DNA of 64,000 nucleotides from Mactromeris polynyma (lineage: Eukaryota; Mollusca; Bivalvia; Venerida; Mactridae): positions 3,658,001 through 3,722,000 of the forward strand of contig JASFXZ010000038.1 in the NCBI GenBank assembly GCA_032209605.1, written 5' to 3'. The notes under the pieces were generated by a model. The model worked only from the letters and a program-made list of their open reading frames with translations, did no database searches and had not been told where the DNA came from. This document shows positions 1 to 10,682 of this stretch, one piece after another (position 1 is the first letter of the stretch; every line of letters begins with the position of its first letter). Both the position numbers and the translations under genes were made by a program.

Positions 1-346
1 AAGACGTCATAAACTTACCTTTTTCGTTTAATGATTGAAATTAAATCTAAGTATTGAACAAAACCAATGACTCTGTCGGAGTATTAATTTACAATCATGA
101 TAGAAGTCCAAATCGAATGCTAGTTTACATAAGACGACAGTGACGCCTGTAAAACATTCGTCAGTATTTAGCCGATACCGTACTCCCCCCCCCCGTCCTA
201 CATTCATTAAATTTAAGCCACGCCTTTTTCCTCCAGATATTAGTTGTCGTATAGCATCAAGCCCGTTCTTCCCGGCTTATTACGGTAGGTGCCGTAAAGA
301 AAGCCATGTTGTGAAAATTACTCATCATGAATATTCATTTTAACTC
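1..346. other. Non-coding flank, no gene seen
   Basis: I see no gene here. The stretch holds a run of ten C at 185-194 and a short motif (AACTCCGCC) near 340-348 that recurs inverted near 2907-2916, so it may be the outer flank of the transposon that follows. Short open frames show no recognisable protein. Confidence 0.4.
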
Positions 347-370
347 CGCCTTGTACAGTGCATATCTGTA

Positions 371-2959
371 TTCTCGCGGTACTTAATGAATAATGAAGAA
401 TAAATAAGAAATAGTTAACTTACCATCAAAAATCTGCACACTATCATGAATTGCAATCATATCCAAACACCAAACAGCGAAATATTATTGTTAAAATGTC
501 ACAAATTCGTAAAAAATGTTAAAAATGTACATGGGGTCACCGCCATATTTAATGGCTGACGTCATCACTATTCTCGCGGTATTTCAATAATGTTCTAAAA
601 ATAGATGAAGTATAGGCGTCAGATTACTAAATTGATCTGTATTCTGCACAACTGTCGTTTACAATGTATATCAAATGTAAATATAAACTTTAAACAATTT
701 AAGTGATAAACTTGAACACATTTTGTTAAACACTGTCAATATATTATTATTCTGGACAGTGGACACATCTGAATACACTACCCCTCCTCAACACATTGAC
801 GTTAGAGCAGTGTGTTAAGTGGACCCAATGTTCACAAAAATCACATTGACCCCATTTTACAATGGTCACTGACATGCATCCTCTAAGTTGGGGAGGAAAG
901 TTTTTGTTGCAAACACAACAGGGGTCATTATCTTCATCAATATCACTGTCAGAATCATCCAAATCTAGAGGGGCACCACTTTTTTTTGATAGACCCGATG
1001 TTGATGGCTTTGGATATGCTTTGGCTGTTTGGTATGTTTTACCGATTTTTATATGTTGACATGAATTGCATTCTCTTTTCTTTATGCCAACAGACTGTCT
1101 TTTTTGTTCCATTTCGGTTTTAGTTTCTATGTTGTTTTGAGCAAGTAAGTTACCAATAATTTTTTTAGGTGGGACAAATTTTTTCCGTGGTCTCTGGACA
1201 ACTTGGGTTATTTTAATACTGTCTAAGAAATTTGTTTGATCTTTTTGTATTTCTACGTCAGTTTGACTTTCCATTGTCTTGTTTTCGGCCGGTTCATCAT
1301 AAGTATTTGTGCTTTGCTGGGCATGATATATAGAAGCGGGAAGCGTTTGTGTTACAGATATCATCTCACTATCAAAAGGATAAATTCCTGCTTTTTTAAA
1401 TGCAGATATTACATTATCTGGAGAGAATGCTCTGGCATATGGTTTGGCAGTAAGTCTTGCCACCTCATATCTGGTTATGGCTATTCCTGGGTTGCTGTGC
1501 ATATATGATTTACACTCCATGTAAAAGTACCTTTTCATAGGCCCAAACACGCCCACATCTAATGGCTGAGTTAGATGACTAGAATGTGGGAGGAGTACAA
1601 ATAGTATGATGTTGTGCTCTTTTGCCCAGGTGGTCAGTGTAAGGGAAATATGCGATTTATGTCCATCATATAGAATGAGGGTTGCAGGTCTATTTGAATC
1701 TTTGACAATGCCTGCATATTTTCCAAAATGTGAAGTAACATAATTTTCAAATAGTCCACGATTTATCCATCCACTCTCGGACATTCGGCCAACTGAACCT
1801 GCTGCAGCTCCATCTAGTAGGTTGTCGGACCATCGCTTCCCAGGAAATATATAAAAAGGAGGAATATGATTTCCTATGGCATTAGCCCCACCGACCACTG
1901 TAACATTCTTTGTTCTTGGAGATGTTACAGCCTGGGGATTTGTGTTTTTATCACATACAATTTTTGGAGGCAAATGCTCTGTAGAAAAACCTGACTAATC
2001 GATATTGTATATTCTTTCAGGTGCATTTATTAAGTCATTGGTTTCCATTATTAATTTAAGTTCTGCAAAATATGCAGTAATAACTTCATGTGAAGTACAT
2101 TTGGCACGAGCCATTCCTAGCTTCTGTGGGGTAACTACCTTTAGTTGCTCCCAGCGATCGACAAAGGCGTAAAACCAACCTTGACTCAGTCCATCTTTAG
2201 CTTTAACATCCTTCCCTAAAGATCTGGCATAGTCCGCTGCCATGTATTGAATATCACATATTGAATAACCATAACCTATATTTGCCATATAAACAATATG
2301 CTCCACAAGATTCTTTTCCTCATCATTGGAAAATAACCTTGAAGGACCAGACCTACAATCAATAGTGACATTTTGCCTTGTCCTGTCTCTCAGTGTAGAC
2401 TCAGGGACACCATATAATCTAGATGCCCTGTAAACAGATATGCCAGACAAGGTTGCATCATAGGCTCTTTTTAATTTGTCTTTATCGTAGGGCCTTTTCT
2501 CCCTGTGAGTCACATGTTTCTACAAAATGGAAATGCTTGATTAGTGTAAGATCGAAGATGACACAAAAATAGATTTTTTTTTATTAGTGTGAGGTCGAAA
2601 ATTACCCAAAAAAAACAGTAACAAGGGACGATAACATATGAACATGGTCGCATTTGAGAAATAATTTAGTGGTCTGAAGCCTATAATTGGTGGGGGGGAG
2701 AGAAAAGCAGACGAACATGAAACTTAAAGTATTTTTTTATTTAATACACATTATTTATTGGGGATTTCATACTGTTTGGGTAGAAAATCATTTTTATAAG
2801 GATTTTATAGCAAATACTCACCAAACGACGATTCATACTGATGGATACGACTGTTTTTTATTTGCGATAAAAAGTAGGTCACCCGCTTTTGTTGATAAAC
2901 ACCGATGGGCGGAGTTACGCAATTACCGCGAGAATAGTGATACCGCGAGAATAGTGATG
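371..2959 (-). mobile_element. Decayed pogo/Tigger-like DNA transposon
   Basis: The element is defined by a minus-strand transposase (747-2513) and by a repeated motif with core TTCTCGCGGTA. On the left the motif lies at about 371-384 and again at 563-581. On the right it appears inverted and tandemly duplicated at 2924-2940 and 2941-2959. The 563-581 and 2941-2959 copies are a perfect 19-bp inverted repeat (CATCACTATTCTCGCGGTA and its complement). Having two copies per side suggests subterminal transposase-binding sites or a terminal duplication. I could not find outer ends with a clear TA target duplication, so the true boundaries are uncertain and could lie somewhat outside. Confidence 0.65.
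747..2513 (-). pseudogene. Pogo/Tigger-type DDE transposase with one in-frame stop
   Basis: Read from 2513 down to 747 this is one frame of about 587 residues broken only by a TAG at 1995-1997. The N-terminal ~60 residues match a psq-type helix-turn-helix (SVYRASRLYGVPESTLRDR), followed by a CENPB-like DNA-binding region. The catalytic core has the first Asp in the motif YNID directly before the stop, the second in LILYDGHKSH and the third in HLTQPLDVGVFG, the order typical of pogo/Tigger transposases. The last ~60 residues hold a Cys/His-rich PHD-like finger (CCVCN, CDFCEHWVH, FRCVHC). The family normally has an Asp-Glu pair at the stop, so a single substitution explains the lesion. No frameshift is seen, which points to fairly recent inactivation. 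Normal role: cut-and-paste transposition at TA sites. Confidence 0.85.
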
Positions 2960-3060
2960 GCGACTATACTTTCGTGGCTACGGACTTTCATAGCTACGAA
3001 AGAAGGTTCATCCGGAATGTGTGAACAACTTTGCCTATTCATTGCACTTCAAAAGTGGGC
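2514..3060. other. Right flank of the transposon, no host gene
   Basis: This holds the transposon 5' region and the duplicated right-end motif at 2924-2959. A 142-codon open frame from 2687 crosses the transposon end into the tandem repeats. It has no recognisable domain and I regard it as chance. Confidence 0.45.
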
Positions 3061-3283
3061 CGAGTCGGACCGGGACGAGTCGGACCGGGCCGAGACTGTA
3101 AGTGGGCCGAGATGACCCTTTACCGCACAACATACTAAGTCGTGCGCACAAGATACTAAGTCGTGCGCACAAGATACTATGTCGTGCGCACGACTTACTA
3201 TGTCGTGCGCACGACTTACTTTGTCGTGCGCACGAGATAATTAAGTCGTGCGCACGACTTAGTATGTCGTGCGCAGGAGATAA
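3061..3283. repeat. 15-bp pair plus 21-bp palindromic tandem array
   Basis: Two and a bit copies of a 15-bp unit (GAGTCGGACCGGGAC) at about 3061-3110 are followed, from about 3136, by seven copies of a 21-bp unit built round the palindrome GTCGTGCGCAC. Because 21 is a multiple of 3 the array is open on both strands and gives false repeat proteins. The GTGCGCAC core can form many small hairpins. Nothing suggests it is translated. Confidence 0.85.
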
Positions 3284-3457
3284 ATAAAAACATACACATG
3301 TCACCTCTGTGCCACCGTACATATGCCACAATAAACACTGTAAATGGTAATTTCTTTGCAATCATAAAGCCGATGTCAAGACAGAATTAGCATGAATATT
3401 CTGGTTCCTCTCAAAACATGGGAAGGCCAAATGCACAGGTTTCCGTCTGTGTCATTG

Positions 3458-3603
3458 CAAAGGGGGTCGGCACGTTAAGGAAATGACCTAAAACAGACAT
3501 CCAAGTCAAAATCAATCATACCATGTAATATCATTAAATGGTATGATTATTTTGACTTGGATGTCTTTTTGAGGTCATTTCCTTAACGTGCCGACTCCCT
3601 TTG
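3458..3603. mobile_element. MITE with 8-bp target duplication (hAT-like), nearly fully palindromic
   Basis: The element starts CAAAGGGGGTCGGCAC and ends GTGCCGACTCCCTTTG. The two arms of about 55 bp pair almost throughout, around a short centre near 3525. The 8-bp direct repeat TGTCATTG lies immediately left (3450-3457). Its partner (3747-3754) lies immediately right once the second MITE and its duplication are removed. An 8-bp duplication fits hAT transposition. There is no coding capacity. Confidence 0.8.
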
Positions 3604-3741
3604 CAGGGCCGTAAATTGCCTCCCCGACGAGCGGAGCTTGGCGAAAAAAATTTTGGACCCTTTTTAGACAAAAAATGATTTTTTTTTCAGCCCGCAATAG
3701 GAGGCAACTGCCTACATGCCTCCATGTAATTTACGGCCCTG
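3604..3741. mobile_element. Second MITE inserted at the end of the first
   Basis: Perfect 14-bp terminal inverted repeats (CAGGGCCGTAAATT) bound a 138-bp non-coding element. The pentamer CTTTG lies on both sides (3599-3603 and 3742-3746), consistent with a 5-bp target duplication. The left copy is the last five bases of the first MITE, so this insertion is younger. The TIR start CAGGG resembles hAT ends, but a 5-bp duplication is not the usual hAT size, so the superfamily is open. Confidence 0.75.
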
Positions 3742-3964
3742 CTTTGTGTCATTGTATGTAAACTAAAGAGGCAAAAAATCCAAGAACGATACTAGAATTC
3801 TTGACGATACGGAAATAATTTACCGAAAATAGATTTTTATTATCCTTGCAATCTACAGTAGTCTGTAAGTTACACGTACATGAGCACTTCTAATTTCATA
3901 CGTCAAACGCACTGAAAACTTAAATGCCAACAACTAAGCATGCCTGTTTCCATCAACACCGGGT

Positions 3965-4184
3965 CAAAGGGGAGGGGCTTAAAAAGTAGGCGTCACAGCG
4001 TAACCTATAGTCAATATAGTACTTAGTGGGAGGGGCTTAACAAGTAGGCGTTTCGGCCTGATCAATTGGGATATTATCGGCCTCAACGGTTGAGATTTAG
4101 ACTTTTTGTAAATAAAACCGAAAATCGAAAACGTGCATTGCACGTTTTTTTGTTAAATATTAGACTTTATATACGAGTGTCATC
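3965..4184 (+). promoter_or_regulatory. Probable CLNS1A promoter with paired GC-rich boxes and a hairpin
   Basis: Two near-identical 23-bp direct repeats (GGGAGGGGCTTAA followed by -AAGTAGGCG) lie about 59 bp apart near 3969-3991 and 4028-4050, some 140-215 bp upstream of the start codon. GGGAGGGGC resembles an Sp1/KLF site. A near-perfect 19-bp inverted repeat (AAACGTGCA/TGCACGTTT) followed by a T run lies at about 4131-4150. No TATA box is clear. The promoter role is inferred from position only. Confidence 0.4.
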
Positions 4185-7100
4185 ATGCTATTGACTGATT
4201 TTCCTGTTCCTGAGGCAGGAATAAGACATAAAGAGGACAACACGAAGGCATTTATCGATGGAAACGAGACTGGTGATGGCTCACTTTATATTGCAGAAAG
4301 GTAATTTAATGAATCGGTAGAGACTGAAATGTTTCATTTCTATGTTTTACGCCACTTTCCATCATTTTTAAGTTACATGTATTCATGGCGGTCATTGACC
4401 TAACCAGTTTTGCTGGAATTAATTGTTAGCCAGTACTAGATTGCCCTTCCCCAAGTCCAAAAGTGCGCCCAATGTGGGACTTGAACCCAGAACTAACGCC
4501 AGTAAGGCGCTCTAACAACTGAGATAACTTTGCGCCGAACAGCCCTACACCACTACACTTCCCGCATTTGAGGCTCAACCACCGTTGGCCGTCAAACACT
4601 GCTGCCACCATTGAAGTAAATCAAAGGGGAAAAGTGTGCCCAATGTGGGGCTCGACCCCGATGACCCCCTAAACACTAGTACGGTGCACTACCGACTGAG
4701 CTAACCGGGCAGCCGTCGAACCCCAAACCACTATAATCTTCATCATCATCTTCAGTAATCGCATCACTCAGACTGAGTATTCTGGCGATATGAATAAGGC
4801 CAAAATTAAAAAGTCTTTGTTTGCCCTTTACCGACCCTAGATTTTAGAGGTGGGTAGGAAAAATATTTTATTTTATTGTGGAAATTTTAATATGTTTTAG
4901 TCGAAATGTGTTGTTCGTGCGTGGTAATTTCGGCATGTGGTACATTGGGTGGGCGGGTACAGTAAAATAACTGTAAATATTAAAAAAGATACGGTTAAAT
5001 GACGTGGTTGTCAAAAACATGGTTAACATGAGCTTGGATCAATTCAGAAAAAATTAATGTTGGTAAAATGAAAGCAAAATTAACACCTTTATGTGGACTT
5101 TTTTTAATACTTTATATAGCCCATCTGTTTTAGTGAGTATGAGCACGAGGCTTCAATAATTGTTGATGAAAATATTATAAGGGCAACTATGACCATTTTT
5201 GTGTCATACTTTTTTCTAACTTTGGGTTCCAAAGTCTTTCTAGCGAGAGGAAGTTATCATAAGGCAATCATAATGAAACAAAAATAGTCATTGTTTTGCC
5301 TTTTGATAACTAAGAAGAACAAACTGCACACATCGTAGTGTGACATAATGGTGTATAGTCGTCTAGCCCATCAATTATTAACCATGATTAACCAAGATCA
5401 TCCAGGCTTGATCATAGGCATATAAACTGTGTTTAATAAACGCTCGGGTCGGTCTCGGGTTTATAACCAAAAAAAAAAGTCGGCGGCTAAATCTCGGGTC
5501 GGTCGGTAAAGGGCAAACAAACTAAATTTTAATTTAGGCCTAAAATACTGAGCACACACAGCAGTCGGGAAAGCCTTTTACAGATAAAACATTCATTTTT
5601 ACACATAGAATCAGCGCTCTACCAAGCAAACTGGGTTGGGTTGGGAAGTGGCCATCTGTTATAGTCCATTCTTGCTAAAGCTAGGTTGAAATTACGTTAG
5701 TTCCGTACATGATTGTTGAATACATATATACATGATGTTTAATGATACAAGAGTTTGACAATGTATTAAAGTTATTTAATATGGTACATTGTATTTATTA
5801 TTACTACTTAGTGCCAGACACCTGTCAGAGCATAGGGTAGTTGTTTTCATAGGATGGATCTCTCGGCTAAGATATTAAAGTCTTACAGAAATGTCATGGG
5901 TAAGTTTTCTTGTCCAAAAAATACAATGTGGTGAAAATGTTAAAATATTACCCAGACTCATATTCTGAATCAGACGCTATACTAGTGGCTATTTGTCTGT
6001 ATCATTTATTTTCGACCGAAGAGAATAATGGCTTCAACTATATATATCCTGTGATTTTCTTAAAAAAAGAGGCATTTTTGATGCACACCTACCTTGATTG
6101 CATTACCAATTTATGTCTGCTGTAATGCTAACTATGCTTTTCGTTGCAGTCAAGTGACATGGTTGAGTTCTGCTGGTTCTGGTTTCTGTCTTGAGTATCC
6201 TAAAATATGTCTCCATGCAATATCTAGAGATCCGTCGTCTTTCCCACAAGAATGTCTATTTCTACAGATTGAAGGAAAATTGATAGGTAAGACAATTTGT
6301 ACATTAAGACATTGTATGTGGAAATCAGACTTTGGGCTGTCATGTCTCTTCAAGGCTGTTATTATAAGTCATTGCATGCACGGAGATTTTGGCAAAACTG
6401 TATTTTTCTGTTTAAAATCCTGTATCCGGAGGGGGGTCCAAAAATTCAAAGGCCCTATACTGTAAGACCTGGACCCCCCTGACTAAATTGATGGATCTGC
6501 GCTTGCAGTGTATGCATTCATTTGAAACATCAATGAATGATGACATTGCTACATAGGTATTTCATCAAAGGGGTTTTTATATCATTGTTTATAAGGCATT
6601 TGAATGATTAAAGCTGATGTTTTCAGGACCTGCAGCATTTATTGGAAGTTTCTTTAAGTATTGTCTGTTTCAATGAAAACCTCATCACATTCAGCGTAAA
6701 GGCTACATTGTCAACATGAAGACCACCTCCTTGTAAGGACGTACCAGTATAAAGACCACTTCCATATATATACTCTCATTTAAACCACTAAAGCATTCAG
6801 AACAATTCACAAAGGCAACCCCTTTATACCATTATAGAACTACCTCCGCTTAAAGAACATCTCTGATATTCTTCATAAAGCTCACCTTTGTGTGAGACTG
6901 AGAGACAACATCCTTATACCCTTGTTAAGACCACCTTAGCATAAAGACCATTTTCTCATATCGGATTATCCTTGTAAGGATCACATCTCTAACACCATTG
7001 CCCCATAAATATTTATGCTAGGTAGCAGTTCAGGCCCCAATCTCCTAAAGTATCTCAAATAGAAATTTCAGCTCAATCTTGGGGTTTTGCTCAAATCTGT

Positions 7101-10100
7101 GCCTGACTTTGAAATAAATCTAATTTTGGATCTCTTTAACATTTTCTGAGAAAAAACTATTTTTTTCGTGTTTTACGACCGATTTTCATTCCATTCTCAG
7201 TCAGATGAGAATAATCTCAAAGAGTTGAGACAATATTTGAGCTGAGATTTAGCTCAGGTTGAGGTTTTTCGGGAGATCGGGGGCCAGGTCATGTGTAGTT
7301 ATTATAATTTATTTGTTGTTTTACAGAAGAAGACAGGGAGAGTAATTCATCGTCAGATGATGGTGATGATGATGATATGCCAACAACAGAGGTTAGATTT
7401 GTACCTGCAGATAAAGGTGTCTGTAAGTATTCATTGTATTCTACACCCATCTTACATTCTTAATAAGACCTAGTTATAAGGTTAGCTCCGTTGGTAGAGC
7501 ATTTAGCTGTCACCTGGGAGGACCAGTTCTATTCCCGACCAGGGCAGGTAATGGCTTTCTGTGACATTTGGCTATGATCATTTGTCCTCCACCTCTGATT
7601 CATGTCTGCTGCTTGCGGAAGGGCAAATTAGTATTGACTGATAATTAATTCCAGGAAAATTGGTTAGGTCAACTGACCACAATGTATAACTGAACGAATC
7701 TAAGTGGCGTTAATTAAACCCAATAAAAACAAATGATTGTTTTTGTGCTTTCTACCTTCCCAAAAAATTGCCTATAATGCCGCATTTAAAAAAGTCGATT
7801 CTCTCTCCTGTCCCTATTTTGTGAAGTTTAGTAGGTCAGCAATTAATTTTGTGAGAAAAATAACAGCACTTCTTGTCAGTATTGTTGAACTACTTTTATC
7901 TTGATCAAGACTAAAAAAAGGTTTGTCTGCTTTTGGTCAATAAAAACATGGATTGCAGTATATTTGGCAACTAGATGGGAAATCAAAACTTTTTATTTAA
8001 GCTTAGTTAAAGCGGTCTTTGTTTTTAGCAGTAACAAGGGCTGTCTGTTAAGTTTGTTAACTGGCCTAATATTTAGATTATCTAATGAAGTGTCTAGGTT
8101 TACAAACTTTGTGGTCAGCCCTGATACTGATAATATTTTCGCTATTTCAGTGGAAGCGATGTTTTCAGCATTATCAGAATGTCAGACATTACACCCGGAT
8201 CCTGAAGACATCGATTCAGACGAAGGACAAGGAGATGGTATGTTTCTGGGTTTTATCCTGATTTTTATACGCCAAAAACAGGTGTTGGAATATTTTTCCC
8301 AGAGGTACTTAGGTTGATTTATGCAAATGGATCAAGTCAGGTTCAAACCTAGATCACTAAAGATAGAGTCATAGGAGATGAGTAATTTTTACACTGCTTT
8401 AACTCTTGTGACAATTTTTTTATATCAGGCGTATTTTGCGATGGTATGCACTCTTGTTTCCACATGTTTTCCATAAGTGAGGTCCATGTATAATATGTTA
8501 TTCTGCATGACATCTGGGAACATATCATACCCAGGTGTGTCACTTATTTCTGAATTAGCAGGGAAATCATCAAAAGTAGGCAGGGTTTTGGTTGGGGGGG
8601 TACTTTCCTTAATTATGATCACTCATACCAGGGAAGTTGCAGGGTAATTTTAGCGGCTACCGGCTCTTATTGACACCCCTGCTTACCCATGCCATAGTAA
8701 TTTGGTTCATAGGAATCTTCTCTTACAGTCATGTGGGTGGTCAGTTAAGGTGAGAACAATTTTAGTGTGGACAACTTTGACTTTTTTCAAGGAATCTCTG
8801 AGAAACTTCAGACATTAATCACCATGATGTGTGATGATGTATGTGACATGTATATTTAAGGGGTCAGTCAAAGCATTGCAGGGTTAAGGACCCAAGTTTT
8901 CTCTGACAATGTGGTATTGTGAGGTATTTATTACCTTCAGTGATACCACAGGTTGGATTTTGACAATTGTTATTTGATTTGTACATGTTGAACACTGTTT
9001 GGTGCTCCAATTGATATTTGCCGCAGTTAATATGTATTAAAACATTGACCAACACACTCCAAAGCTTGTGGGTTTTATAAGAGTATTAAGGATTGTCAGT
9101 AACTAATACAGTATAACCCCAATAATTATACCACCCTTGGAACTCTTGAAACTTAGTCATCTTATTTAGGTGGTCTTAATATTGAGGTTTATTAAAGAGC
9201 AAACCAGTGAAAATGGACTTGTTAATTGTGTTCTTGATTTTGAGGTGGTCTTATTATTGAGAGGGTCTTAAAGTGAGGTTTTATTGTAATACTGAAATTG
9301 GTTACACCAGAGCTCCCTATATCACATTCTTTAAAATGTTGTTCATTGACAATTTATATGTTCTTGACATTTTATAGGCGAAGCATGTTTTGTGGTTAAT
9401 CTTATGCTCTTGTCATTATTATCTTGGAACCAGAAATGAGAAATTAATCTTTTATAATACGATACTGTAGTTATATAATAAATTTGGTTTGTTCAGTTTT
9501 TGATGTTTCTCTGAAACCTCAAATACTGTCACATCTGTTTCCATGGAAGCATTTTCTGTATATTTACAGGGGCGTATTATGGAGGAGTGGAAGGAGCGGA
9601 GAATCTCACAGAACAAGGGCAGATAAATCTACAACGAATGGAAGAAATGTTACAACAATCGGGACAGGGTGACAATGGACAGAACAGAACAAACGGCCAT
9701 GTTGGTGAAGGTGAGGGTACCACACAACCATTCTTGGGATGGCCTGCCTTGATTATTAATTAAATAATTGCAGGACATAATTTGCATGTGCATGATAACA
9801 GGATTGATTGTATACACTTGACAATTTTTCTTGCTCAACAATTGCTATCATCTTTCATACTGCTGAAAGAATTAACTTGAAATTCACAGTTTTTGCAAAA
9901 TATTTTGAAAGAAATTTAAGATATGACATCATGTTGATTATCCATTTTAGGACTTTCAGTACATTGTTAAGAGTCACAAAGTGTATGTTGTGTATTGAAG
10001 ATACAGAAACTAGTGCAGAGATTCAGTGGAAGAGCTTTTGCCTTGGCTGGTTTGTGCCTAGCTGTGACATACCATAGTCTTTGCAAATGGTACTGTTAGC

Positions 10101-10682
10101 TGCCTTGCCTATATGCAAGCATTTTAATTGAAGTGCTGAGATTGGTTGGCCTAGTATCAGGTTAATGTGACTAGATATTGTACAAAAATGTGTGGAGCAC
10201 TAGATCCACTTAAATAACACATTGTCTCCAATAGATAGTTCCCACATTTACAATATTTACCTCCCTTGTTCTGAATAGTCGGCCGTATTGATAGGCAAAT
10301 TTCCTTAAAGTTTATAGGGAATATATTGTTAACTATGAAAAAATTAAATCGGATATATAAAGATAACTTATTCATTATGTTCATGTGGTCAGATGGCTCA
10401 AAAAGTTGAAGAAAAAGTGGTTGTCACTTGCAAATCGTCTTGGTATTTTTTCAATGATCATATATTTGGGAATTACTCCTGTAAGTCCTTATCAGTTTTG
10501 CGTATCAAAATGGCTGATGATTAAGAACAGGGGAGGTGAATATTGTACATGTGGCCGTAAATTACCATATCTATTCATGCACCATAATACCTTGATTCAT
10601 AAAATTTCATTAATTCAATACAGGTATGGAGGATGGCAATGAAGAAGTTGGACAGTTTGACGATGCTGATATGGAACAGTGA
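4185..10682 (+). CDS. CLNS1A: pICln, methylosome subunit / chloride conductance regulatory protein (six exons)
   Basis: Exons: 4185-4300, 6150-6286, 7327-7422, 8151-8237, 9570-9710, 10624-10682. All introns are GT-AG and the phases join into a 211-residue protein. Recognition rests on the N-terminal PH-like fold: exon 1 ends GDGSLYIAE; exon 2 has [17 protein letters not shown], matching the conserved pICln segment; exon 3 has an Asp-rich loop then [10 protein letters not shown]; exon 4 has [20 protein letters not shown]. Exon 5 ([18 protein letters not shown]) and the acidic tail [10 protein letters not shown] in exon 6 complete the match. Known role: binds Sm proteins and, with PRMT5 and WDR77, feeds Sm-core assembly of spliceosomal snRNPs in the cytoplasm. 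It is about 25 residues shorter than the human protein, mainly in the acidic linker between exons 4 and 5, so a small exon could have been missed. Confidence 0.93.
4388..4535 (-). mobile_element. tRNA-derived SINE (SINE-A), internally shortened
   Basis: On the minus strand the head at about 4535-4464 has an A-box-like TCTCAGTTGTTAGAGCG and a B-box GGTTCAAGTCC. It is followed closely by the family tail (CAATTAATTCCAGCAAAACT, then GGTTAGGTCAATGACC). The middle present in the 7475-7730 copy is missing. It lies in CLNS1A intron 1. Confidence 0.7.
4636..4722 (-). mobile_element. tRNA-like head of a second SINE
   Basis: On the minus strand the order is GGTTAGCTCAGTCGGTAG (A box) then GGTCGAGCCCCAC (B box), ending in CATTGGGCAC like the neighbouring SINE head. 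No tail is attached. It could be an old tRNA pseudogene, but the shared end with the 4388-4535 copy favours a SINE head fragment. Confidence 0.6.
4797..5542. mobile_element. ~745-bp non-coding element with ~45-bp terminal inverted repeats
   Basis: The left end (AGGCCAAAATTAAAA, then TTTGTTTGCCCTTTACCGACC) is repeated inverted at the right end (GGTCGGTAAAGGGCAAACAAA, then TTTTAATTTAGGCC). The interior shows no transposase. It lies within CLNS1A intron 1 and looks like a non-autonomous DNA transposon. I could not fix a target duplication. Confidence 0.65.
5543..6149 (+). other. Rest of CLNS1A intron 1
   Basis: No further gene or repeat is recognised. Open frames near 5910 show no known domain. 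The acceptor TTTTCGTTGCAG ends the intron at 6149. Confidence 0.5.
6430..6480. repeat. Hairpin with perfect 11-bp arms
   Basis: AGGGGGGTCCA at 6430-6440 pairs with TGGACCCCCCT at 6470-6480 across a 29-base loop, inside CLNS1A intron 2. It may be the remnant of a small palindromic MITE. Confidence 0.55.
6690..6985. repeat. Degenerate 'AAGACCACC' repeat tract
   Basis: Loose recurrences of AAGACCACCT / TAAAGACCA about 30-40 bp apart resemble the left end of the CAGTAAAACCTC MITE family. They are too diverged to define a unit. Within CLNS1A intron 2. Confidence 0.3.
7475..7730 (+). mobile_element. tRNA-derived SINE-A, most complete copy
   Basis: The head has GGTTAGCTCCGTTGGTAGAG (A box) and a B-box-like TTCTATTCCC. 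A central body (CTGTGACATTTGGCTATG) follows, then the tail GATAATTAATTCCAGGAAAA and GGTTAGGTCAACTGACC. It lies in CLNS1A intron 3 and serves here as the reference copy for fragments elsewhere in the window. Confidence 0.75.
9107..9288 (+). mobile_element. 182-bp Tigger-like MITE, copy 1
   Basis: Ends TACAGTATAACCCC and a diverged GAGGTTTTATTGTA; the inner motif GGTGGTCTTA.TATTGAGG is repeated. TA flanks and CAGT ends fit pogo/Tigger elements. It lies in CLNS1A intron 4 and has exactly the length of the 11309 copy. Confidence 0.7.

Noticed and set aside
3035..3361. SCARxS repeat protein on the minus strand and a similar plus-strand frame
   Set aside because: Both come from the 21-bp palindromic array, open on both strands.
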